Positions 11,232-21,697 of a DNA stretch of 64,000 bases are shown here, piece by piece. A model generated the notes under the pieces. It made no database searches, had not been told where the DNA came from, and saw nothing but the letters and a program-made list of their open reading frames with translations. How positions within the stretch are numbered: the first letter of the stretch is position 1; every line of letters starts with the position of its first letter. Source of the DNA: Thinopyrum elongatum (lineage: Eukaryota; Streptophyta; Magnoliopsida; Poales; Poaceae); NCBI GenBank assembly GCA_011799875.1, contig CM022301.1, forward strand, positions 210,821,888 to 210,885,887. The letters run 5' to 3'. A program made the translations under genes and the position numbers.

Positions 11232-11596
11232 ATGGATGCCCCTTGTGAGACTTCTGATTCACTGAGATGCCAAAGGGATACGAAGTTCTTCATAGATCTG
11301 CCAAATGACTTCCTCACTAGGATGGTATGTTTAAGTTTAACATGTTCTGATTGAGTTTCATATGTGATGTATATGGTTGTGCCCAAAATTGTCTAACTAG
11401 CTAGTTCTTTAATTCAATTTTGCTCAGGTCATCCCTTGCGGGGCAAGGCGTGACTTCTTAGAGAAGTTTGGAGTTCCAGTAGATTCCACCATCAAATTCC
11501 AGTGCACCCTCATGAAGATGCTGACGGCCCAACAATTCAATTGTCTTGTGACCAACGAAGCAAACCGCACCTATTTCGGTTGCCCTGGTTGGAAAG
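11232..11596 (+). pseudogene. B3-like domain gene in CACTA-3, 5' part (split by RLG-C)
   Basis: Exon 1 (11232-11324, ATG start, donor GTATGT) encodes 31 residues ending TKFFIDLPNDFLTRM. Exon 2 starts at 11428 after TGCTCAG with VIPCGARRDFLEKFG and VDSTIKFQC, and runs into the TSD GAAAG at 11596. The FF-x-hydrophobic-P opening, the basic IP...F loop and the later GW are compatible with plant B3 DNA-binding domains, though the match is weak and read by eye. The exon continues at 60716 beyond RLG-C with KALTTSYEMEAGERATFY. The two halves join in frame once the duplicated GAAAG is counted once. Confidence 0.5.
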
Positions 11597-12145
11597 TGTC
11601 GTGGTTTTGTCATGGCAGATGTCCTAGTGTGAGGACTTAGTCATGAGGCTGTCGCAAACGGTGATTAGATTGTTGGGGTTGAACAGGTCGAAGGACACAA
11701 GTTTACCCAGGTTCGGTCCCTCACGGTGGTGGTAAAAGCCTACTCCTGCTTTTCTACTTATTGCTTGAGTATCGATTACAAGGGAGAGGATTTGCTTGAC
11801 CTAGTTCTCGATTGATTGTCACCTGATCTATTTGTGCTGGGGACTCACCTTTATATACAGGTCGAGGCCTCCGGCTTACAAGAGTCTGGGTCGTCTTATG
11901 ACCCGTGACCAAGTCTAACTCTATGTCGGCTTGCCTTCCATGGCAAGACACCGCACGGCGGCTTACACCTCTGGGCCGCCTGCCGCCTTCCGGTTTCGGG
12001 CCCTAAGCCGACCCATCTCTTGAGCCGCCCTTCTAGTCCTGCATCTTGATCATTTTGGCCTATCTGAAGCCTAACTCCAAGAGTCGCCAGCAACTTGACC
12101 CGGCCTTTATAGGGCGGATTACATCGTGGGGTTATATGCCCAACA
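11597..12145 (-). mobile_element. RLG-C 3' LTR
   Basis: 549 bases, TGTCGTGG to CCCAACA in plus orientation. It carries a minus-strand TATA (the reverse of CTTTATATACAGG) near 11849-11862. On the minus strand the bases just before it (12146-12160) read CTGGGGCCTAA, a weak polypurine tract. Confidence 0.9.
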
Positions 12146-13171
12146 TTAGGCCCCAGATTGATTTGAACTTGTTCATGTCAATCTTCAATCCATTAGTCTC
12201 GCGAATCTTCCATCTGCGTCTCATAATCTCAGCTTGAAAATCTTCACAACCCGCCATATGAAATGATGATGTCACCTTCATAAATTTGGGGAGTCTCTCA
12301 TGATGTCATAATGAATCTCGTGTATATCCACTTATTCTGAAAACCGAGGCATCTTTTTGTTCCAAAAGTTACTGCGCCTCCTCGATTTTCGCACCTACCA
12401 TTTACTGTTACCTCCCTCTTATAAATACGCACGGGGGGGGGGTCCTTTTTCTCATTTTACCTCGTCTCCTCTGCTTCTTCTTCTTGCTCTCGAAGCGTTC
12501 TGCGACCGGAGCTCCGCCGCCCTCGGCGACCTTCACCAGCCGCTTTGTTCGAGACCACATCGCCGACCCGCCTTCCCTTGAGTTCAGCGGTGCCCTTCCG
12601 CCTTCTGCTGCCATAGTCAGGTACGCATATATCTCCTTCTCTGATCCACACTAGGTTTCCAGAGTTCATGAAGTTCATCGGCATTCATCTGCTCTTGTTC
12701 ATCTCATTTTAAGTAGATCTTGTATTTTTCTCTGAGATGCCCATAGAAACGCTGCAGCAACAGATTCAATACTAGCCTTGCATCTAAATAGACTATACTT
12801 CCTCTAGAATCCTCAAACAGTTCGTCAGTAGTTCCGCTGCTACCATTAGGTTTAGCAATTATTTTCCTTTTTCAAACTACCCATAGATCCAAAATTGTAG
12901 TTGATTCAGTTAAAAATTGTTTATACCACACTTAGCAGAAATCTTTAGCAATCCCCAACCTTTAGTTAACACACCTTCATATCTTGGGCGGCTTACCATC
13001 ATATCAAAACTCGCCAGTTATTTAGAAATTTCCTCTGTTGCTAAGCCGGAGCCGGCTCACCTTTAAGGTGACTTGTCTATTATGTTGTTTTGTTCATATC
13101 ACAGCAGTGACGAGTCATTATTTCTTGAGTAACCCGCCATTTATGTTTCCACAAGTTTCTATTGTATTTAG
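12146..13171 (+). promoter_or_regulatory. Promoter, leader and first intron of the RLG-C antisense gene
   Basis: A TATA box (CTTATAAATACGC, 12418-12430) is followed by a pyrimidine-rich leader (about 12450-12620). A GTACGC donor then follows at 12621 and a TTTAG acceptor ends near 13171. The antisense gene therefore appears to have its own promoter inside the retrotransposon rather than using the LTR. No other coding sequence is supported. Confidence 0.5.
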
Positions 13172-13181
13172 GCAACTCAAT

Positions 13182-15942
13182 ATGTCAAAATCCACCATTT
13201 GCAATTGGGTGCCTTCCCAAGTATCTGAGCTCATCCTTAAGGATTATCAAGATCAAGGTCTTCTAGTGCCTCAAGAAGAAATTGGCTGGTGAGCCGGCTA
13301 AGGGGATGATGTTCCTTGACCCGGCAATGGAGAAGTTGTGGTTTTTACTAACCATGTCCTTAGAAGTTTTACTCGACCCAGGTCAAAATTCTTTCGGGAC
13401 GTCTTGAGCTACTTCAATCTTCATCCTCAAGACTTGGGTCCAAACTCCATATCCAATATCTGCCACTTTCAAATCCTATGCGAGGCATATCTACAAATAG
13501 AGCCCACTGTTGCTCTCTTTAAGGAATTTTTCTATATGAACTGCCAAACTGAGTGTGCGGATGGCCCGAGCTTAGAACTCGGCGGAATTTCAATCCAGAG
13601 ACGCAGAGACGACTGTTTTCCTTCAGCTACCCTGCCAAGTCACCCTAAGGGATGGGTCAGGACTTGGTTTTATTGCAAGATTACCGCCTTAGCCGATGAG
13701 AACCCTCTGCCGAGTTACAGAGTTAACCGTCTTCCCATGGACTTTAATCCGCCAAGCAAGATTATTCCGGAGGAGCATGCTGAGGCCCTCCCGGTTTATC
13801 CAAAATTAAGAGCCTTGCTAGCCAATGGGTTAACAGGGGTTCATCTAGCCCGGTGTTGGGTTGCATGGGGAATCCTCCCTTTAAGCCGCCGACCCGGCTT
13901 AATGTGTGAATACTTAGGCGAGTCAAACGACCCTCAGTTGTACAGCTCTAATAATTTTACCACTAAGGAAGTCAACAAAACTATAAAAAGTCTGCTCGGG
14001 GAGCCTCGGGAGAGCTGCAATAAGACGGGGTTGTTACCGTTCTACAAACTTAACCCGGTCCCACCTGTAGGCGTTCCTTTATATCCGGCATATAAATCCT
14101 CACTTTACTCTGTATTTTGCTTTCTAGCCCTTCTAATTTATGCAGCCCAACTCTGCCTTCTGGAATAGGTAAAGGAAAACTCAGGCAGTCAAAACTAAGA
14201 CTGCGCTGGCTCGGAAGAAGAACAAATCCACTGATGTGACTGAGCCGGCTGCTGTGGGCGAGTCAGCGGAAGTTCATGATCAATCAGAGGTAGAACTTGA
14301 TTCTCTAGGCTGCCTCTTTATTAAATTAGCTGGCACCTCTTGTTCTCAGGATGAGGTAGCAACAAGCCGGGTTGATGACACTGAGCTAATTTCTATCTCT
14401 TTCGGCTCAGACTCCTTGCCTCCAAAGAAGAAAAGGTGGGTCATCCGGAATGTAAGCTTTTCCCATCCAGATGTTCACTTAGACCCGTACTTTATTTTGA
14501 AGAAAATTTAGCATGAGTCAAGGTGCCAAACTCGGAGTGGCGCCTGTGGAGATCTGGTGGCCGGGTTAACTCATGAACCATCTACTTGTAAGCGGCGTAA
14601 TGAGGTGCCACACAGCCTGACTCCTTCTTTACCCAAAGCCAGCCTTATGAGACAGCCTCTTAACCCCTCTGATTCCAATTACCAGGAGTCGCCACCATCA
14701 TCACGAGACTCATCCGCCACTCATCTGCCAGCTTTGATCATAAACCCAGGGTAAGTAATTGTACTTTAACTGTTGATAACTTAACTTGTTGTTATGTGTT
14801 CTTAAACCTATTATCTTGATCACAAGGCCCAAGCCAAGAGCAAGAAAAGGAAATCGGGCGACTCTTCAAAGACCCCCGAGATCCCTAAGTCAGAGGACCA
14901 GGTATTGGTGACCCCTGAGGCCAACATTGAAAAATCTGAAGATCATCATGACGACCGGGGTGACCCGCCCCCGCAAACTGAAGTAATGGCCTCTGAGGCC
15001 ATAGGTGTTGATGCTAACTCGGTGGATAACCTTAACCCACCGAGTCCAATCATTGCCTCAAGCCCCGTCAAGGTGACTGAAGAGACTCCTCCTGAGAAGA
15101 ACAATGATGACATTGCCATTATTAGGGCGGGTCATAAAGCACCAGAAACCTCCAATGTGCTGACTAATCACACAGCCAAGGAGGAGACGCCCTTGCTTGA
15201 AAAGGGCAAATCAAAACTTGAGCTGCCAAATTATGAGGAATTCAGTGCTGAGGAATTGCATGCTGGCTACCTAAGCTGCCAGGCTACAAGCTGGGACATG
15301 GAGGCCAGTTTAGCCAGCATGATGAAGAAGAAGTATGAGGTACACTCCATTTTCTCATGTTATGTATCCTTATGTAGCCCCCAAGTCTTGATCATAGGAA
15401 AAACTTGAGTATGGTTAAGACTCAGAGAAAATCTGTAGAGTCTGAAGTGTAGTCCCCAAGGGCCGGGTTATCATGCAATGATAAATTGGTTCTTTAAACG
15501 ACTTACTAAAGAAAACGCAATGTAGCCCCCAAGTGTCGGCTTATCATCATGAGATGATCCGAGTCTTTCAATATGATTATACATTGAAGAATTGAACTAC
15601 AACCCCCAAGGGCCGGCTTATCTTCATGGGATGAGCCAGATCTTCTTAAAATAGAAGAATGACATGCATTAGCCTCCAAGTGCCAAGTATATTGCTTGAA
15701 ATCTGCTTGGGACTTCTCCTTTGATTTTGAACAGATAGAGCCCCCAGGAACCGGGTTTATTATTATCGCCGGCTTACATCAGCATGTACGAACTAAATTA
15801 TCTCCTCATTATGCAGGAGGCTTTAAGCACCACCGAGTCAAACTTGACCGGCTTGAGAAAGGACATGAAAGCTGAACAGGCCCAATGGACCAAAGCAGAG
15901 TCAAGATTGCAGTCTTCCTTGGAAGAGCTGGAAAAAATCAAG
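13182..15942 (+). pseudogene. RLG-C antisense gene, 5' part (Transposase_28-like)
   Basis: The frame starts at ATG 13182 (MSKSTICNWVPSQVSELILK) and stays in phase through stops at 13290, 13299 and 13317. From 13338 it encodes EVVVFTNHVLRSF, FFRDVLSYFNLHPQDLGPNS, LCEAYLQIEPTVALFKEFF and GWVRTWFYCK, the pattern of the 'putative gypsy type transposon' family (Transposase_28). Later exons end at 14750 (GTAAGT) and 15339, and one starts at 15817; they are hydrophilic (KAKSKKRKS, PPSPIIASSPVK) and finally coiled-coil (EALSTTESNLTGLRKDM). The exon is broken at 15942 by CACTA-1 and resumes at 32414. Function is unknown. Such antisense genes recur in Tat elements of grasses. Confidence 0.7.
15340..15816 (+). 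other. Intron of the antisense gene with AGCCCCCAAG-like repeats
   Basis: Four imperfect copies of a (TA/TG)(C/A)(A/C)CCCCCAAG(T/G)GCCGGCTTAT-type unit occur at about 15450, 15520, 15600 and 15740, each followed by ATGAGAT or similar. This looks like a degenerate tandem repeat within an intron. No gene is seen. Confidence 0.4.
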
Positions 15943-16370
15943 CACTACAGGAATCAGCTTCTTTGCCGTCTGCCACGGCAGACGGCAAAGGCACCAAAAG
16001 CAGACGGCAAAGCTCTTTGCCGTCTGCCACCGACGGCAAAGCTGCCCGGCAAAGAACCTAACGGTAAATAGGTTCTTTGCCGTCTGCTTTCCCAAAGCGG
16101 ACGGCAAAGAACCTTTGCCATCGGTGGCAGACGACAAAGAATGTGGACGGTAAAGAACAGGCGTTAGCCACGTTAGGTGGCTAACGGCAGCCTTTGCCGT
16201 CTGCCAGCGGACGGCAAACATGCCCTCCCCTTTGTCGTCTGCCACAGACGGCAAAGTAACCAAAATGGTATAGCTCCCAGGTTGCACAGTTTGCTACCAC
16301 GTGGCCTCTTTGCTGTCTGTGGCAGATGGCAAAGAGCCCTTTGCCGTCGGTGGTAGACGACAAAGAGGCT
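15943..16370. repeat. CACTA-1 left terminal and subterminal repeats
   Basis: CTTTGCCGTCTGC and GCAGACGGCAAAG units recur more than ten times in both orientations and often meet as hairpins (for example 15960-15991). The same motif fills 32128-32395 at the other end. These are the expected binding arrays for the CACTA subterminal-binding protein. Confidence 0.8.
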
Positions 16371-17402
16371 GCATTGCCTCTTTTTTCTTCTGTTTTTTCT
16401 TTTATCCAAGCAATTTCACAGTAAAATATATGATATATATATATATATATTTTTCACAGGGCAATTTCACAACAGACATATGACATATCCAACACACAAG
16501 TTTCATCATACATACATAACCAACACATAGTTCCATCCATACATATTACAATAGTTTCACATTGTTCATCCAACACATAGTTCCATCCATCCATATAACA
16601 AGTTCCACATTGTTCATCAATACAAAAGAAAAGAAGAAAGGGAAAACAAGCACTCCATCCATGCAAGCTTCCGTGAAGTGAATGAAATCTGCAAAATGGG
16701 AAACAAGAAAGTTAGAAGAAGAAGACTAGAAGTAGAAGAAGAAGAAGAAGAAAATGAAGAAGAAGAAGAAGTAAGAATACTTAGGTAAAATGGAGCTAAC
16801 CTAGCTAATTATGCCTTTTTTGAGTGAACTAAGCATATTATGCCATTTTTGATATAAAGCAGCTAAGTATAGGTCATTATTGAGCTAACCTAGGTAACTA
16901 AGCATATTAGTGCTAACTTAGGTCATTTTGGAGAAGAAGAAGACGAAGAAGAAGAAGAAGACTAGAAGAAGAAGAAGAAGAAGACTAGAAGAAGAAGAAG
17001 GTTTTTACCCTTTTCCTTCTCATTCTTCTTCTTTTATTCTTTCTTTTTCTTCTCTTTCTTCTTCTATTCTTTCTTTTTCTCCTCTTCCTTGTTTTTCTTC
17101 TTCTTATTCCTTATTTGTGTCATTTTAGAGCTTACATAGGTAATTATGCCATTTTTGAGCTAACTAAGCTTATTATGTCAATTTGGAGGAAAATAAGGTA
17201 AGTATAGGTCATTTTTGTGCTAACATATGCCATTTTTGTGCTAATGTAGGTAAAATGGATCATTTTGGAGCTAAGTAAGCTAATTATGTCATTTTGGAGG
17301 AAGATAAGCTAAGTCTAGGTCATTATGGTAAGCATTTTGGAGGAAATAAAGCTAAGTCTAGGTCTTTATGCATTTGTTAAGCAAAACACTAGAGAAAACT
17401 TA
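16371..17402. repeat. AT-rich spacer with microsatellites and a 60-base degenerate repeat
   Basis: It contains an (AT)n run at 16431-16451, a repeated CCAACACATAGTTCCATCCAT motif (16520-16600) and (GAA)n runs at 16733-16770 and 16932-17000, followed by (TTC)n at 17020-17110. Copies of a unit containing GAGCTAACTAAGC...TTATG(C/T)CATTTTTG recur at 16790-16925 and 17125-17360. No gene is supported. Confidence 0.55.
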
Positions 17403-19854
17403 CCGCCATCACGGAGGTGAAGCACCGGCGTGGCTCGTGCCGGTACCACCACCTGGAGAAGGATCGTGTGATGCTTGTCTGGAGGCACGCTGCACCAAAG
17501 ATCATTTGGAATGTCTCGTTAGCATGATGACACTCAAATGTTAATACTAGTAACTAATGACCATTCAAATTAAACTCACCGTGGTCCCCGGAGCTATCTC
17601 TGGCATCGGCGGAGGGGTCTGACCGGCCTTCTAGCACACAGACTGCACATTTGGTTTTCACGGGTCAGTCATACTAGTTAGTAATGAAAAGAACATTACG
17701 TGAATGATTTGGCTAATATGCAGAAGAAACTTACCACGAGGAGCTCGTACATGGCCCGGTTCTGCATGTCATTCCATGACCTCTCCTCCTCCATCAACCT
17801 TGTTGTCTTCTCCTCCAACTCCCGCTGCTTCTCCTCCGCCTGCCGGTCCCTCTCTGCCAGAAGCGTCTGGGTTCTATCTCTCTCATTCTGAAGAGCAGCC
17901 TGCAACACCACTCCTCGTTAGCATTGTAATCATCAATGGCTGCACACACAATGTAATGCTTGAAAGAAATCTGAGTCTGTATAACTAACCTGGAAGGCGA
18001 GCTCGATTGGCCGTGGACGAGGCCTTATCTCAGGATCTGAGCTCGTTTGGTGTGCCTTGATCTCCGAGAGAGTGCGAGGACAACGGATAAGTCCATCTCC
18101 AATGGCTATCGAGCCATGGGACCTCCTGCCACCAGATATCATCACCAGCTCCGGATCAAACAGCCCGCTCGGGTTAAAGTCCTTCCCTTTCCTCGCCTTC
18201 CCCTCATCTCTGTACTTCACGAGCATGTTGTGGGAGGAGATGTTGGTGAAGTTCTCTGCAAGATCGAGGTCAGACTCAGAGAATGCCTTGGCCTTCTTGT
18301 ACGGGGCAGTATGTGCCATGGCATAGAGGTCGAACACCTCTGGCACCGGTGCCATATTGTATCCCGCCTAAAAGAGAGGAACATAGTATTAGTAATTAAA
18401 GGGCTCAAGCTAGCATGACAGAATGAATTGCAAGAATTGCATGAATCATGAAGCAAACCACATACCCAGTTCCGCCCGTATTGATATAAGTTGGCGCTGC
18501 CTTGATGGTGTGGCACACCTCTCATTTGGGCACGCTTGTCCTTGGCATTTTTGTGGATGGCCCGCCATGCTTCTGAGCACCACTCATCCACCAACGCCTC
18601 CCAACAATCCATCTTATCCGCACACCATCTCGGGGGCACCTAAGTTAGTAAAGAGAAACTTGAGCGCTATGCCTACGAATCAAATCAACGAAACTAAGAA
18701 CAAGGCCTTAAGAATATAGGCAATTACCATCATGTACTCCTCCTTCTTCAAAAACTTTCCGCGGCACTTCTTCTTGGGCTTCCGAATACCAAGCGAGGTG
18801 AAGTAGTCTCGAACAGCCTGCACCCGAGCCTCGTGCCATAAGTTTTGTAGTAGGCGCCTGCACTCAGCATCGATAACCCATGCACAGGCCTCCTCGTATC
18901 CCTCCTCACACCTGTAGAAGGTCTGCAATCAAACGAGACAACATTGATTAGTACAATAACTAAGCTTATTCAAAGATTTTTAATTTTGTAAAGGAGAAAT
19001 TACCCAAAACGTTCTGATCACCATGTCGGCCCTCGTGTGGCACAAGGCACAGTCGATCATCTCCGTCGGCGGGGCCGAGGCAGCCAAGTAGTGCTCCCAG
19101 GTCAATCCTAGCTCTGGAAGCTGACCCTCACCGGGCAATGTGACCCATCCCGGGAAGTTTTGCCGGCAAATCACACCAACGACTTGGTTGGGCCTGCGAA
19201 CATCCTGAGGGTGGTCCCAATCCCTACAGTATGACAAGGCCAACACATTACATATTTGAAAAAACATGATGGCAAAAGGTACAAAAAGAGTAAATGCACT
19301 TACCTCGTCCCATCAGGCCAAATCAACCATCTTAGCTCACGGGTCACCGGCACGGACGGGAGCCGTGTACTACCACGCTGGTAGACGGTGCCCCCCTCAA
19401 CCACCTCATCCTCGCTACTATCAGAAATCTGATGCCCGCCACCATCAGCATGGCCACTCGACACCTCAGGCGGATCCTACCAGGTACCCCATCCGGACGT
19501 CTCCTGGGACGTAGCCTGGGCCGGAGTCACGTGGGCCCAAGTGTCCCGGCCCGAAGTCTCGTGGGCCAAAGGCCCGTCGACCCGAGGCTCGTGGACCGGA
19601 GTCATGTGCTCGGGTGACTCAGCTGGGGGTGGTGGCGAGGAAGGCATAGGAGCCTGCCTCTCCCGCGGCCATGTCCTCCCCGACCTCCTCTCTTCCTCCC
19701 TCCCCGACCTCCTCTCCCGGTGGGCAACGACGCCGACGAAGAAGCGCCCACCGGTGAAGCCATACCCTCGTACAACGCTCTCCGGAGAGGTACGGGTGGA
19801 ATGGAAGTACCACTCCCACCACGCTGAGGACCCGCGCCCACCATCTTTCAACAC
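17403..19854 (-). pseudogene. Ptta/En-Spm (Transposase_24-like) gene of CACTA-1, eight exons
   Basis: Exons on the minus strand, each with GT..AG borders: 19304-19854, 19004-19223, 18728-18922, 18466-18639, 17990-18367, 17735-17899, 17580-17642 and about 17408-17496. Codon phase is kept across every junction. Signature stretches are STRLPSVPVTRELRWLIWPD, CADKMDCWEALVDEWCSEAW, RAQMRGVPHHQGSANLYQYG, EVFDLYAMAHTAPY and a terminal coiled coil (ERDRQAEEKQRELEEKTTRL). These match the plant Ptta/En-Spm transposase_24 family, a TnpA-type CACTA accessory protein. Two stops break it: TAG at 19477-19479 in exon 1 and TAG at 17631-17633 in exon 7. No ATG exists in frame at the 5' end; the 5' exon or start may be lost. 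Confidence 0.75.
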
Positions 19855-19860
19855 CTCTCA

Positions 19861-20069
19861 TGACAGAAGAGTAAACGGAATTAGTACAACATAAAAAAAT
19901 TAAATACCAACATGAATAATAAAATGTATATTAACTCATCAGATAATAGGTAAAGATAGGTCCATCAACATGTATATTCATTAGTTAATCTAGTTTTTCA
20001 ATTTTGAAACTTCAAACAACCAAACTAACTCATGACAAAAGATCCTTGACCATCGACCCCTCGCCCCTC
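19861..20069. other. Spacer before RLG-D, no gene
   Basis: AT-rich sequence leads into CTCGACCC-type repeats at about 20050. Part of it (GAAACTTCAAACAACCAAACT, near 20005) recurs at 29502 and, inverted and diverged, near 29805, so it belongs to the palindromic region now split by RLG-D. Confidence 0.5.
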
Positions 20070-20074
20070 GACCC

Positions 20075-21591
20075 TGATACGTCCATTTTGCATCATGTTT
20101 TCCTACTATTATTTATGATGTTTTATGCATAATAATACTTTTTGGAGTAATTATAATGCCTTTTCTCCCATAATATGCAAGGTTCATACAAAGAGGGAGA
20201 ATTCCGGCAGTTGGAAATCTGGACCTGAAAAAGCTACGTCAGGCTACCTATTCTGCACAACTCCAAATGAGCTGAAACTTCACGAGGAATTTTTATGGAA
20301 TAAATAAGAATTATTGGAGCAAATAACTAGCAAAGGGGGCCCACCAGGTGGGCACAACTCACCTGGGCACGCCAGGGAGCCCAAGCGCGCCCTGGTGGAT
20401 TGTGCCCTCCTCGGCCCACCTCCAGTGCCCCTCTTCTAGTATATAAGTCATTTTGACCTAGAAAAAATGGGGAGATGACTGTCGGGACAAAGTGCCGCCG
20501 TCTCGAGGCGGAACTTGGGCAGGAGCACTTTTGCCCTCCGGCGGAGTGATTCCGCCGGGGGAACTTCCCTCCCGGAGGGGGAAATCATCGTCATCATCAT
20601 CACCAATAACTCTCCCATCTTGGGGAGGGCAATCTCCATCAACATCTTCAACAGCACCATCTCCAATCAAACCCTAGTTCATCTCTTGTGTTCAATCTTT
20701 GTACCGGAACTATAGATTGGTACTTGTGGGTGACTAGTAGTGTTGATTACATCCTGTAGTTGATTACTATATGGTTTATTTGGTGGAAGATTATATGTTC
20801 AGATCCATTATGCTATTTAATACCCCTCTGATCTTGAGCACGAATATCATTAGTGAGTAGTTACTTTTGTTCTTGAGGTCACGGGAGAAAACTTGTTGCA
20901 AGTAATCATGTCAACTTGATATGTGTTTGATATTTTGATGATATGTATGTTGTGATTCCCTTAGTGGTGTCATGTGAATGTCGACTACATGACACTTCAC
21001 CATATTTGGGCCTAAGGGAATGCATTGTGGAGTAGTTATTAGATGATGGGTTGCGAGAGTGACAGAAGTTTAAACCCTAGTTTATGCGCTATTCCGTAAG
21101 GGACTGATTTGGATCCAAAAGTTTAATGCTATGGTTAGATTTATTCTTAATACTTTTCTCGTAGTTGCGGATGCTTGCGAGGGGGTTAATCATAAGTAGG
21201 AGGTTTTTTCAAGTAAGAACAACACCTAAGCACCGGTCCACCCACATATCAAATTATCAAAGTAGCGAACACAAATCAAACCAACATGATGAAAGTGACT
21301 AGATGAAATTCCCGTGTACCTTCAAGAACTCTTTGCTTATCATAAGAGATTGTTTTGGCCTGTACTTTGCCTCAAAAGGATTGGGCTACCTTGCTGCACT
21401 TTTATTACCATTACCGTTACTTGCTCGTTACAAATTATCTTGCTACCAAACTACTTGTTACTTATAATTCCAGTGCTCGCAGACATTACCTTGCTGAAAA
21501 CCGCTTGTCATTTCCTTCTACTCCTCGTTGGGTTTGACACTCTTACTTATCCAAAGGACTATGATTGATCCCTTATACTTGTGGGTCATCA
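20075..21591 (+). mobile_element. RLG-D 5' LTR
   Basis: 1517 bases with a TATA box (TATATAAGT, 20439-20447) and GC-rich leader after it (CTCCGGCGG, CCCGGAGGGGG). The minor open frames inside have no support. Confidence 0.9.
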
Positions 21592-21602
21592 AGGCTCTTT
21601 TT

Positions 21603-21620
21603 TGGCGCCGTTTCCGGGGA
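21603..21620 (+). other. RLG-D primer-binding site (tRNA-Asp type)
   Basis: TGGCGCCGTTTCCGGGGA lies 11 bases after the LTR. It differs at one base from the complement of plant tRNA-Asp as I recall it. This is the usual primer of Athila-type elements. Confidence 0.75.
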
Positions 21621-21697
21621 GTGAAGCGCTATTGGTAAGTGGAAATTGGTAAGGAAAAATTATTACTACGTGCTGAAATTTATTGTCACTTGTTACT

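Noticed and set aside
18047..18719. Plus-strand frames of 89-123 residues
   Set aside because: They overlap the minus-strand Transposase_24-like exons, which have consistent splice borders and phase.
21603..21620. tRNA gene
   Set aside because: The match is limited to the 3' end complement of a tRNA next to an LTR, which is a primer-binding site.
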